The notes under the pieces were generated by a model. That model had not been told where the DNA came from and did not search any database. It was given only the letters and a program-made list of their open reading frames with translations. The position numbers and the translations under genes were made by a program. A stretch of DNA of 12,380 bases from Chloroflexota bacterium (GTDB lineage: Bacteria > Chloroflexota > Limnocylindria > Limnocylindrales > CSP1-4): the NCBI GenBank assembly GCA_025935655.1, contig JAICUV010000086.1:1-12380 (forward strand), written 5' to 3'. Shown piece by piece: positions 1 through 8,260 of this stretch; the stretch's first letter is position 1, and each line of letters opens with the position of its first letter.

Positions 1-205
1 GGTCGATCTGGCGCAGCGCCTCCACCGCGTACAGGGCGGCGACCTCCGGGCCGCGCAGCTCGATCAGGTTGTCGCCGTTGTCCTTCTCGCCGCCCGCGGC
101 GAGGTTGGACGAGCCCGTGTAGACGCGGGGGTTCGAGCCGCCGAAGTCAACGACCACGAACTTGTCGTGGATCACCTGGCCCGCGCCACCCGAGACCTCC
201 GACGC
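1..205 (-). pseudogene. Phospholipase D-like protein, C-terminal HKD fragment (5' truncated, runs off left edge)
   Basis: Reading leftward from about position 205, the minus strand encodes a typical second PLD half-site: IHDKFVVVD (HxKxxxxD), then a GSSNLA motif and a GGEKDNGDNLIEL stretch, as in PLD-family phosphodiesterases and PLD-like domain proteins. In that family this block sits near the C-terminus, after several hundred residues including a first HKD. Here the family-like sequence stops around position 185-205. The frame stays open further upstream but becomes low-complexity and has no ATG, GTG or TTG start before the motif. The gene therefore looks cut at its 5' end by a rearrangement or an assembly join. 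Its 3' end lies outside the window. The domain call is secure; the specific substrate is unknown. Confidence 0.6.
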
Positions 206-296
206 GCATGTCGATGCGCTGCCCGGCCCCGGGATGCCCGCCGACCGTGCCCAGCGGATCCTCGCCCGGCTCGCCGCCGCCGAGGCCCGGGCGTGA
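201..296 (+). other. Possible C-terminal fragment of an unrelated gene
   Basis: One plus-strand frame reads DAHVDALPGPGMPADRAQRI and then an Ala/Arg/Leu-rich helix, ending at TGA 294-296. Codon choice is gene-like (strong G/C at third positions). The frame is closed by TAG at 120-122 to the left, where the PLD-like fragment occupies the other strand, so no full gene can be built. It may be the tail of a gene whose 5' part was lost at the junction near 200. The only in-frame ATG (234) would give a 20-residue peptide. I do not recognise the family. Confidence 0.25.
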
Positions 297-337
297 CGTG
301 GCCCGAGGCGGTCAAGACCGCCGCACCGGGCGTCCCG

Positions 338-343
338 TAGCCT
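338..343 (+). promoter_or_regulatory. Putative -10 box (TAGCCT) of the LysE-type gene, leaderless start
   Basis: TAGCCT ends 7 nt before the ATG at 351, and no Shine-Dalgarno sequence lies in that gap. A TANNNT box this close to the start codon is typical of leaderless transcripts in high-GC Gram-positive bacteria. No convincing -35 is visible. Confidence 0.4.
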
Positions 344-350
344 GCCGGGC

Positions 351-938
351 ATGCACCCGCTGCTGGGCCTCATCGGCTTCGCGTTCGTCAGCTCCGTGAC
401 GCCCGGGCCCAACAACGTCCTCCTGTGGGCGTCGGGCGCCACGTTCGGGTTCCGGCGGACGGTGCCGCACGTGCTCGGGACCGCGGTGGGCCTGGGCTCG
501 ATGGCGCTCGCGTCCGCAGCCGGGATCGCGGCGCTGGTCGCGGCGGTCCCCGCGCTCGGCGTGGTGATGCGCGTCGCCGGCTCGGCCTACCTGGTGTTCC
601 TCGCCTGGCAGATCGCGCGGTCGGGGTCACTGCACGCGGGCTCGGCCGCTCGACCGATGTCCCTCCTCGAGGGGTCGGCGTTCCAGTGGGTGAACCCCAA
701 GGCGTGGATCTTCGCCCTCGGCGCCGTCACCACGTTCCGGCCCCCGGCCATGGACGCCGTCATCGGCACGCTGCTGATCGCGGCCGTGATGATGGTCGTG
801 ATCATCCCGTCGGCGGGGCTGTGGGCGGGGTTCGGGAACGCGCTCGGCTCGCTCCTCGAGCGCGACCGGACGCGCCGGGTCGTGAGCGTGGTCCTCGCCG
901 CGCTGGTCATCGCGACGATCGCGCTCGTCTGGATCTGA
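351..938 (+). CDS. LysE/RhtB-family exporter (amino-acid or metabolite efflux)
   Basis: This 195-residue integral membrane protein belongs to the LysE/RhtB translocator family, which uses the proton gradient to export amino acids or related metabolites across the cytoplasmic membrane. The family signature TPGPNN is at residues 17-22 at the end of the first helix, and the second conserved block FQWVNPKAW is at 111-119 before the C-terminal three helices. About six hydrophobic segments can be seen, and the length is normal for the family (about 200). The ATG at 351 is chosen because the first helix begins directly after it and a -10-like box sits just upstream. The gene stands alone and converges on the secreted BNR protein, with 21 bp between the two stops. 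The substrate cannot be told from the sequence. Confidence 0.9.
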   Translation: MHPLLGLIGFAFVSSVTPGPNNVLLWASGATFGFRRTVPHVLGTAVGLGSMALASAAGIAALVAAVPALGVVMRVAGSAYLVFLAWQIARSGSLHAGSAARPMSLLEGSAFQWVNPKAWIFALGAVTTFRPPAMDAVIGTLLIAAVMMVVIIPSAGLWAGFGNALGSLLERDRTRRVVSVVLAALVIATIALVWI

Positions 939-959
939 GGCCGTTCGGCGCCCGGGTCG

Positions 960-2687
<1,728 letters not shown>

Positions 2688-2692
2688 TCCGA

Positions 2693-2697
2693 CTCCT
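2693..2697 (-). promoter_or_regulatory. Shine-Dalgarno AGGAG fixing the TTG start of the BNR gene
   Basis: AGGAG on the minus strand with a 5-nt spacer to TTG at 2687-2685. It sits directly before the signal peptide and decides the start over upstream in-frame candidates. Confidence 0.7.
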
Positions 2698-2881
2698 GGT
2701 TCGCGGGACGCGCCGCGGCCGTTGTGCCCGACGTGAGTGTGCCTGACGCGCGACGGCCGGGAGTGGCCCGGACGTACTGGCGTCGTCAGGCCGTGGTACC
2801 GCGCGCTCGCGACCATTGACGTAGCCGGATCGCCGACGGCCGACGACTGTCGGGGCGCGCCAGGTGCGTGACGATCCGTCC

Positions 2882-3862
2882 ATGAGCCAGCACCCGTCCT
2901 CCGCCACCAGTCGCGTCGGCATCGGCGACCTCCTGTCGCTGCTGTACCTCGGCGCGGTCTGGGGCGGCGCCTTCCTGTTCTTCCGCGTCGCGTCCCCGGA
3001 GGTCGGGCCCGTGTGGACCGCCGAGATCCGGATCGCGCTCGCGGGCACGCTGATCGCCCTCGCCCTCGGCCCGCGCCGGATCCTCGCGCTGCGGCCCTAC
3101 CTCAAGCAGCTCGTGATCGTGGGCGCGACCTTCTCCGCGATCCCGTTCACGCTCCTCGCCTACGCCACCCTCACGCTGCCGAGCTCGCTCGCCTCGCTGC
3201 TCATGGCCACGACGCCGCTGTTCACCGCGATCGTGGGCGCCGTGTGGCTCCGCCAGGGCCTGTCGCCGCGCGTGGTCGCGGGCCTCGTCCTGGGGTTCGG
3301 CGCCGTCGCGATGCTCCTCGGCGGCGCGACGAGCGCCATCGGCCCGTCGACGCTGCTCGCGTTCGGCGCGGGCCTGCTCGCCGCGTTCAGCTACGCGATC
3401 GCCGGCACGTACGTCCGTCGCTCGACGGGTGGCATCGCGCCGCTCGATCTGGCCGCGGGCCAGCTCCTGGCGGGCGCCGTCGTCCTGCTGCCGGTCGCGA
3501 TCGTGAGCGGCGCACCCGGCGCGCTGCGCATCGACGGCGCGGTGTCCCTGGGGCTGATGGCCCTGGTGTCCACGGCGCTCGCGTGGCCGCTGTTCTTCCG
3601 CGTCTCCGCGCGCACCAACGCCACGACGGCCAGCACCGCGACCTTCATCGTCCCGCTGTTCGGCATCGTGTGGGGCTCGCTGATCCTGGGCGAGCCGATC
3701 GGGCCGCAGCTCCTGGGCAGCTTCGCGATCGTGCTCGTGAGCCTGGTGCTCGTGCTGCCGGTCCCGCTCTCCGCGCTGACCGCACGGGTCGAGGCGCTCG
3801 GTGCCCGCGCGCGGGCAGCCTGGCTGGCGCTCGCGCTCCGGTGGGCCGCGTCAGGCTCCTGA
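2882..3862 (+). CDS. EamA/DMT-superfamily permease
   Basis: This 326-residue polytopic membrane protein shows two homologous EamA halves of about five helices each, the usual drug/metabolite transporter (10 TMS) layout. Typical EamA helix motifs are seen in half one (TPLFTAIVGA, residues 111-120) and half two (PLFGIVWGSLILGEP, about 262-276). The family moves small metabolites or amino acids; the substrate here cannot be inferred. ATG 2882 is preferred because residues 1-12 lead straight into helix one. A GTG at 2864 would add six residues, and neither start has a clear Shine-Dalgarno. The 194-bp gap to the divergent BNR gene holds a TTGACG at 2816-2821 that could be a -35, but no good -10 follows. 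The gene ends 5 bp before a GC-rich hairpin. The minus-strand SRPBCC frame runs antisense into its last 218 bp, probably artefactually. Confidence 0.88.
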   Translation: MSQHPSSATSRVGIGDLLSLLYLGAVWGGAFLFFRVASPEVGPVWTAEIRIALAGTLIALALGPRRILALRPYLKQLVIVGATFSAIPFTLLAYATLTLPSSLASLLMATTPLFTAIVGAVWLRQGLSPRVVAGLVLGFGAVAMLLGGATSAIGPSTLLAFGAGLLAAFSYAIAGTYVRRSTGGIAPLDLAAGQLLAGAVVLLPVAIVSGAPGALRIDGAVSLGLMALVSTALAWPLFFRVSARTNATTASTATFIVPLFGIVWGSLILGEPIGPQLLGSFAIVLVSLVLVLPVPLSALTARVEALGARARAAWLALALRWAASGS

Positions 3863-4325
3863 CAGCTCGACGTCGGCGGCCGGCGTCGCCCGCCCTTCGA
3901 GCGCCTAGCCGCCGGAAGTCGCCGTTCTCGCGGCCCCTCGTGAAGCGCTTGAGGACGCGGCCCAGGAAGGCGTCGATGCGGGGGCCCGGGACCCGCGGGG
4001 TCGTCACGCTCAGCGTGACCCGGGACGCCCCATCGTCCGCCGGCTCCACCCGGATCGACGTCCGCACGCGGTAGCCCTCGATCACCTGGAACGTGACCAG
4101 CCGCGGCGGGTCCCATTCCGCGACCTCGGCCACGAACGCCCAGTCCCGGAAGAACAGGTGCCCGGACTGCCGGCCACGCCGCCCGAGGCGCGTCGGCCCC
4201 TCGTCGATCCACCGGGTCTCGCGGACGTGCTCGTGCCAGCGCGGGTTGTTCTCCGCGTCCGCCACGAAGGCGAAGACGTCCCCGGGGGACGCCTTGATGA
4301 CGCCCGTGTAGGTCGCCTGGGGCAT
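3645..4325 (-). CDS. SRPBCC-family (polyketide cyclase/START-like) protein, with an anomalous run-on C-terminus
   Basis: The first ~140 residues form a normal SRPBCC domain of the polyketide-cyclase/ligand-binding type: an opening beta strand and helix (GDVFAFVADAENNPRWHEHV, residues 15-34), the WDPPRLVTFQV strand at about 71-81, and a closing helix ending at FTRGRENGDFRRL near 139. Family members usually end here. The frame instead continues about 87 residues as Arg/Ala/Pro-rich sequence antisense to the EamA gene. A TAG one base out of frame (3905-3907) would end the protein at normal size, so a 1-base indel near the end is likely; otherwise the tail is a non-conserved extension. The ATG at 4325 lies 7 bp after the Cys-rich gene's stop with no strong Shine-Dalgarno, suggesting coupled translation. 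SRPBCC domains bind hydrophobic ligands; the ligand is unknown. Confidence 0.7.
   Translation of the reverse strand: MPQATYTGVIKASPGDVFAFVADAENNPRWHEHVRETRWIDEGPTRLGRRGRQSGHLFFRDWAFVAEVAEWDPPRLVTFQVIEGYRVRTSIRVEPADDGASRVTLSVTTPRVPGPRIDAFLGRVLKRFTRGRENGDFRRLGARRAGDAGRRRRAVRSLTRPTGARAPARLPARGHRAPRPVRSARRAGPAARAPGSRARSRSCPGAAARSARPGSASPTRCRTAGR
3868..3888 (+). terminator. GC-rich hairpin after the EamA gene, possible terminator
   Basis: CGACGTCGG, a 3-nt loop, then CCGGCGTCG: a 9-bp stem with one G-U wobble in plus-strand RNA (an A-C mismatch on the other strand). It starts 5 bp after the EamA stop. No T-run follows, as is common in very high-GC genomes, so intrinsic termination is only plausible. 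Confidence 0.45.
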
Positions 4326-4332
4326 CTCGGGG

Positions 4333-4653
4333 TCAGTGGCCCGGGTGCTCGGCCGTCGAGCGCCCGGCGGCGGACGGCATCGGCACGTTCCAGCCGATGA
4401 GCTCGCAGCCCAGGAGGTGCGGCGCGCCCTCGCCGGGCGTGCACTCGGGGCAGCCCCAGGGCGTCAGGCCGCCCTCATCCGGGCGGTAGTCCAGGTGACA
4501 CACCGCCTCGGTGGGGTCGCAGTTCATCGCGTGGCAGGCGTGCGCACAGTGGACCCAGTGCTCACAGGTACAGGTGGCATCCAGCCGCGGGGCGCGGATG
4601 ACGGAGCTGGGAAATGGGGACGCCTGCATGCCGGTGCTCCATCGAGCGGCCAT
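4333..4653 (-). CDS. Small Cys/His-rich protein, putative metal-binding, unrecognised family
   Basis: This 106-residue protein has nine cysteines (28, 30, 36, 40, 45, 52, 68, 71, 83) and many histidines packed between them. The first cluster reads CTCEHWVHCAHACHAMNC (28-45); a second has CPEC at 68-71 and HLLGCELIGW at 79-88. The density and spacing suggest one or more bound metal ions or a small zinc-finger-like fold, probably cytoplasmic, as no signal peptide or membrane helix is seen. I do not recognise the family and assign no function. ATG 4653 is the longest sensible start; ATG 4629 (98 residues) has a better GGAG with 7-nt spacing, so the first eight residues are uncertain. The stop lies 7 bp before the SRPBCC start, so the two are very likely co-transcribed, possibly with the glycosyltransferase about 60 bp upstream. 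Confidence 0.65.
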   Translation of the reverse strand: MAARWSTGMQASPFPSSVIRAPRLDATCTCEHWVHCAHACHAMNCDPTEAVCHLDYRPDEGGLTPWGCPECTPGEGAPHLLGCELIGWNVPMPSAAGRSTAEHPGH

Positions 4654-4681
4654 CGCGTCCCGACACCCTTGCCGGGCCGGT

Positions 4682-4700
4682 GGGGCGAATCATGCGCCCC
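4682..4700 (-). terminator. Short GC hairpin between glycosyltransferase and Cys-rich gene
   Basis: GGGGCG, a 7-nt loop, then CGCCCC: a perfect 6-bp stem in the 60-bp gap, 14 bp after the glycosyltransferase stop. No T-run follows. It could be a weak terminator or a processing or attenuation element; the genes on either side are co-directional. Confidence 0.3.
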
Positions 4701-4713
4701 CGGGTCAACCGCC

Positions 4714-5961
4714 CTAGACGAGCGCCGCGATGAGCGCGGCGGCGCGGGCGGCGCCGTCCGTCTCCACGGGGAGCGTCCGGACCGGCCGGTCGATCTCCTC
4801 GGCGATCGCCGCCGCGATGACCTCGGGCGGCGACTCGTCGAAGCGCAGGCACCGGCCGGCGCCGTACCGCTCGAGCCGGTGGCGCACGTGGCGCTGCTGC
4901 TCGAAGTGGTTCTCCAGCGGGACGTACAGGAACGGCCGGCCGGCCGCGGCCAGCTCCATCGTCGTCGTGAGGCCCCCCTGCACCACCGCGAGGTCGCAGG
5001 CGACCAGGTGGCGGTACAGCGCCGGTACGAACGCCCGCACCTCCACGCCCGGCGCCGCGCCGAGCGACGCGGGGTCGATGCGCGGCCCGGCGACCACGAT
5101 CATGCGCAGCCCCGGAACGCGCCGGGCCGCGTCCGGGTACGCCTCGATGACCCGGCGCAGCAGGCTCTCCCCCACCCCGGACCCGCCGACGGCCACGATC
5201 ACGATCCGTTCGTCGGGGCGGTAGCCCAGCTCCGCGCGGAGCTCCTCCCGGCGGGCGAGGAGCGGGGCCGGGTCGAAGCCCGTCACGTACCCGCTGAACG
5301 CGTAGTGACGCTCGGTCCAGTCCCGGATCGCCGGCAGCCCGGGCCCGAAGGCGTCCGGGACGATGTCGTCCGGGTTGCCCACGAAGATCGCGCGGTCGCG
5401 GATCCGCGGGAAGCGCTCCACGTGCTCGATCATCTCGGCGTTGTAGTCGGCCGTGAGGAACGCCTCGCGCTCGCCACCGGCGGGCATCGGCAGCCAGCCC
5501 ACGAAGTCCGTCATCCAGGCGAACGCCGTCCGCTTGAGCTCCGGGTTCTCATGCAGGAAGTGGTCCACGTCCCACGCCTCGTCGCCGATCACGAGGTCGT
5601 ATTCGCCGTCCTCGATCGCGTCGTGGAACACCATGAAGTTCGCGACGAGGATCTCGTCCATGCGCCGGATCGCCTGGAAGGCGTTGAGGTCGTGACCCGC
5701 CGCCTCCGCGGTGAAGTGCGCGGACTCGGACGCGAGCTCGGCGCTCAGCGGGTGGATCCGCTCGCCGCGCGCCTCGAGGACGTCGGTGACCGGGTGCTGG
5801 GCGAGCCAGTCGATCTCGAGGTCCGGGTGGATCGCCCGCAGCTCGTCCGCGATCGCCGCGTCGCGCATGGCGTGCCCGAGGCCGATCGGGGACGAGAGGT
5901 ACAGGGCCCGCCGCCTGCGCGACAGCGCCCGGGTCCAGGTGCGTGGGCCGGTCGACGTCAT
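4714..5961 (-). CDS. GT-B fold glycosyltransferase (MurG/UGT-like)
   Basis: This 415-residue soluble enzyme probably transfers a sugar from a nucleotide-sugar donor to a small acceptor. The N-terminal domain starts with YLSSPIGLGHAMRD (21-34), the glycine loop and GH typical of GT-B enzymes such as MurG. The C-terminal donor-binding domain has a GGSG turn at 259-262 and a QGGLTTTMELAAAGRPFLYV block (328-347) followed by ENHFEQQRH, matching the donor-binding region of MurG/UGT-like enzymes. Length fits the family. The ATG at 5961 has GGGAGGA about 5 nt upstream and overlaps the upstream hydrolase stop by one base (TGATG), which indicates coupled translation; longer upstream starts lie inside the hydrolase gene. 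Context points to modification of a small molecule also handled by the hydrolases. Donor and acceptor are unknown. Confidence 0.85.
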   Translation of the reverse strand: MTSTGPRTWTRALSRRRRALYLSSPIGLGHAMRDAAIADELRAIHPDLEIDWLAQHPVTDVLEARGERIHPLSAELASESAHFTAEAAGHDLNAFQAIRRMDEILVANFMVFHDAIEDGEYDLVIGDEAWDVDHFLHENPELKRTAFAWMTDFVGWLPMPAGGEREAFLTADYNAEMIEHVERFPRIRDRAIFVGNPDDIVPDAFGPGLPAIRDWTERHYAFSGYVTGFDPAPLLARREELRAELGYRPDERIVIVAVGGSGVGESLLRRVIEAYPDAARRVPGLRMIVVAGPRIDPASLGAAPGVEVRAFVPALYRHLVACDLAVVQGGLTTTMELAAAGRPFLYVPLENHFEQQRHVRHRLERYGAGRCLRFDESPPEVIAAAIAEEIDRPVRTLPVETDGAARAAALIAALV

Positions 5962-6899
5962 CACTGTCCTCCCTCGATCCCACGGACGAAGTCGCGGATG
6001 AGCAGGTTGGCCAGCACCGGGTGCCGGCCCGGGATCATGTGATCTGCGCCCTCGACGATCACCAGCCGGGCGCCGGTGAGCTCGGCGAGGCGGTGAGCAC
6101 GGGCCACCGGCTGGCAGTGGTCCTCCGTGCCGTGGACGATGAGCAGCGGCGCGCGCACGGCGCGACACACGGCCTCGATCTCGTCACGGCCGGGAACCGG
6201 CGGAGCCTCGGCCTCCGCGAGCATGGCCTCGGGCGAGCCGTCGATCGCCCAGCCCGCGGCGTCCTCGATGGCCTTCGTCGAGTGCGGCTCGGTGGTGGTT
6301 GCCGTGAACCAGAACCGGGCGAAGCGCGGGTAGTCCGCCTGCCACACGTGGCGGTTGACGAGCGCCCAGCCCTCGTACGCCGGGAGCTCGGCCTCGAAGT
6401 CGTGCTCCAGGCGGAACGGGTGCGGCGGGGTCAGCCGGGGCACGCCGACGGCGAAGGCGACGATCCCGAGCACGCGTTCCGGCCGCTCGACGGCGAAGCG
6501 CATGGAGCGCCACACGCCATCCGCGCACAGCCCCACCAGCACTGCCGCGTGCGTCGCGGTCGCGTCCATCACCGCCTGCATGTCGTCGAGGTAGGTGGCG
6601 TCGCCGTAGCGGCCGGGGTCGAGGGGCCGGTCCGACCGGCCGTTGCCGCGCCCGTCGAACGCCACCACCCGGAAGTGCCGGGCGAGGTAGTGGACCTGGC
6701 CCTTCCACTGGCGCGAGTGGATGATCGGCGAGGACGGGAGCAGCAGCAGCGCAGGGCCGCGATCGTCGCCGTAGACGTCCCACGCGATCCGTGTGCCATC
6801 GGCCGAGGTGGCGAGGCCGGACCGGTCCGGGAGGCGGGCGCGGCCGCTGTCGCGGTCGAACGCGACGTCCCTGGAGGCCCCGACGGCGACGTCGCTCAT
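5961..6899 (-). CDS. Alpha/beta-fold hydrolase with Cys in the nucleophile position (paralogue A)
   Basis: This 312-residue alpha/beta hydrolase is strongly similar to the gene directly upstream; both share HSR-W, YLAR-FRV, FDGRGNGRSDRP, EPHSTK-IED and NLLIRDFVRG blocks. The nucleophile elbow reads GLCADG (123-129, Cys125, codon TGC) where the paralogue has GFSMGG, so the usual Ser is replaced by Cys. Other expected catalytic residues are present: Asp260 in GTEDHCQP and His287 in GADHM. Cys nucleophiles occur in dienelactone hydrolase, so activity remains possible, but a changed or lost activity is equally possible. The start is ATG 6899, overlapping the upstream stop by 4 bp (ATGA). The stop overlaps the glycosyltransferase start by 1 bp. 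The substrate is unknown. Confidence 0.85.
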   Translation of the reverse strand: MSDVAVGASRDVAFDRDSGRARLPDRSGLATSADGTRIAWDVYGDDRGPALLLLPSSPIIHSRQWKGQVHYLARHFRVVAFDGRGNGRSDRPLDPGRYGDATYLDDMQAVMDATATHAAVLVGLCADGVWRSMRFAVERPERVLGIVAFAVGVPRLTPPHPFRLEHDFEAELPAYEGWALVNRHVWQADYPRFARFWFTATTTEPHSTKAIEDAAGWAIDGSPEAMLAEAEAPPVPGRDEIEAVCRAVRAPLLIVHGTEDHCQPVARAHRLAELTGARLVIVEGADHMIPGRHPVLANLLIRDFVRGIEGGQ

Positions 6900-7849
6900 G
6901 GCCGGCGGCCCAGGCCGCGGACGAAGTCGCGGATGAGGAGGTTGACCCGGACCGGGTCGCGTCCCAGCGGCGAGTGCCCGCCCCCTTCGAACGCGACGAG
7001 CGGGGCTCGGAGCCCCTCGGCCACCCGGCGACCCGCCTCGAACGGGATCACGTGGTCGTCCGTGCCGTGGATGACCAGCGCGGGGCAGCGGACCCGGGCG
7101 AGGTAGTCGAGCGCGGCGTCGCGACCCGTGAGCGCGACGCCGTCGGCATCGTGCTCCATGAACGGCGCGGCGTCGATGCGGATCATCGTCTCGGGATCGG
7201 TCTCGAGCGCCCAGCCGACCATGTCCTCGATCGGCTTGGTCGAGTGCGGCTCGCTCAGGACCTCGCCCATGAAGAACTCCGCGTAGCCGCGCCAGTCGCG
7301 GCGCCAGCTGAAGGCGTTCTCGCGCAGCCACCCCTCGTCGATGCCGAGGTCCTCGTCGAACGGGTGGCTCGACCGGGCCGGGTGCGGGATGCCCAGCCCG
7401 GCCGCGGGAGCGACGAGCACGGCCCCGAGCACGCGGTCGGGGTGCTCCGCCGCGAGGCGGAGCGCGTAGCCGCCGCCCATCGAGAAGCCCACGATGACCG
7501 CCCGCTCCGTGGAGGTCGCGTCGAGGACCGCGACCGCGTCCTCGACGAACTCGTGGGCCGCGTACGCCGAGGGTGAGGACGGGCGGTCGGACCGGCCGTT
7601 GCCCCGCCCGTCGAAGGTGAGGACGCGGAATTGGCGCGCGAGGTACGGCACCTGGAGCTTCCACACGCGGGAGTGGACGATCGACCAGGTGGGCAGCAGC
7701 AGGATCGTCGGCTGACCGGGAACGGGCGCCGCGGCGCCGTAGCGCTCCCACGCGACGCACACGCCGTCGCGGACGACCTCGCCCGAGGCGTCCGGCTGCC
7801 GGGCACGAGACTGCCAGCTGGCGATGATCCGGGTCGGGGACGCGACCAT
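6896..7849 (-). CDS. Alpha/beta-fold hydrolase with standard catalytic triad (paralogue B)
   Basis: This 317-residue alpha/beta hydrolase has a complete predicted triad: Ser123 in GFSMGG (121-126), Asp265 in HGTDDHVIP, and His292 in GGGHSP. The oxyanion region lies around LLPTWSIVHS (51-60), with the characteristic FDGRGNGRSDRP at 79-90. It probably hydrolyses an ester, amide or lactone of a small molecule in the cytoplasm. ATG 7849 is preceded by a G-run (GGGGG about 8 nt upstream) and lies 12 bp after the NTF2-like gene's stop. It overlaps paralogue A by 4 bp. The close similarity of the two neighbours indicates an old tandem duplication, with this copy keeping the usual chemistry. The substrate cannot be named. 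Confidence 0.88.
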   Translation of the reverse strand: MVASPTRIIASWQSRARQPDASGEVVRDGVCVAWERYGAAAPVPGQPTILLLPTWSIVHSRVWKLQVPYLARQFRVLTFDGRGNGRSDRPSSPSAYAAHEFVEDAVAVLDATSTERAVIVGFSMGGGYALRLAAEHPDRVLGAVLVAPAAGLGIPHPARSSHPFDEDLGIDEGWLRENAFSWRRDWRGYAEFFMGEVLSEPHSTKPIEDMVGWALETDPETMIRIDAAPFMEHDADGVALTGRDAALDYLARVRCPALVIHGTDDHVIPFEAGRRVAEGLRAPLVAFEGGGHSPLGRDPVRVNLLIRDFVRGLGRRP

Positions 7850-7861
7850 CGGCGGGACCCC

Positions 7862-8260
7862 CTAGGGCCTGCACCAGAGAGCGTTGATGATCCGCCAGCC
7901 GTCGTCGGTCCGCACGAGGTGGAGATAGTCGACGTAGGGGACCGCGTACGCGTTCGCCGACGCGATGTCGCCATGGACCTCGATCGCGCCGAGCGTGTAG
8001 CCGCGCCGGTCGGGATCGGCCGTGCGGCCGCGACCCTGGCGCGCGCCCTCGACCATCGTCTCGCGCGTGTCGGCCGCCAGGACGAGGGCCCCCTCGGCGT
8101 CCCCGATCCAGCCCCGCTTCGCCAGCTCCGGGTGCAGGGCGCGGGCCATCCGGTCCGCGTCGGCGTCATACCAGCCGAGGTAGTAGTCGGCGATGGTGAC
8201 CCGGATCGCCGCGGCGTCGGCGGCCGTCGCGGAGTGGATGGTGGCCGTGGTGCTCGTCAT
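7862..8260 (-). CDS. NTF2-like / putative lumazine-binding-like small protein
   Basis: This 132-residue protein matches the NTF2-like cone fold as seen in the putative lumazine-binding (Lumazine_bd_2) type. It opens with a helix carrying ADYYLGWYDADADRMARALH (24-43), then HPELAKRG, and closes with the usual strands VDYLHLVRTDDGWRIINALW (110-129). Proteins of this fold act as small ligand-binding proteins or as enzymes such as isomerases, dehydratases or cyclases; which applies here is unclear. The start ATG 8260 overlaps the TetR stop by 4 bp (ATGA), so translation is coupled to the regulator. The stop is 12 bp before hydrolase paralogue B. Its conserved position suggests a role on the same molecule as the hydrolases. 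Confidence 0.8.
   Translation of the reverse strand: MTSTTATIHSATAADAAAIRVTIADYYLGWYDADADRMARALHPELAKRGWIGDAEGALVLAADTRETMVEGARQGRGRTADPDRRGYTLGAIEVHGDIASANAYAVPYVDYLHLVRTDDGWRIINALWCRP

Noticed and set aside
2688..2816. Upstream extension of the BNR protein
   Set aside because: The added 43 residues are Arg/His/Gly-rich and precede the signal peptide; the TTG at 2687 has a clear AGGAG.
2840..2853. CCGAC-N4-GTCGG inverted repeat upstream of the EamA gene
   Set aside because: A 5-bp-arm GC repeat is expected often by chance in this composition, and no second copy or good promoter supports it.
4336..6042. Plus-strand open frame of 568 codons
   Set aside because: Antisense to the Cys-rich and glycosyltransferase genes; composition is a mirror-frame artefact.
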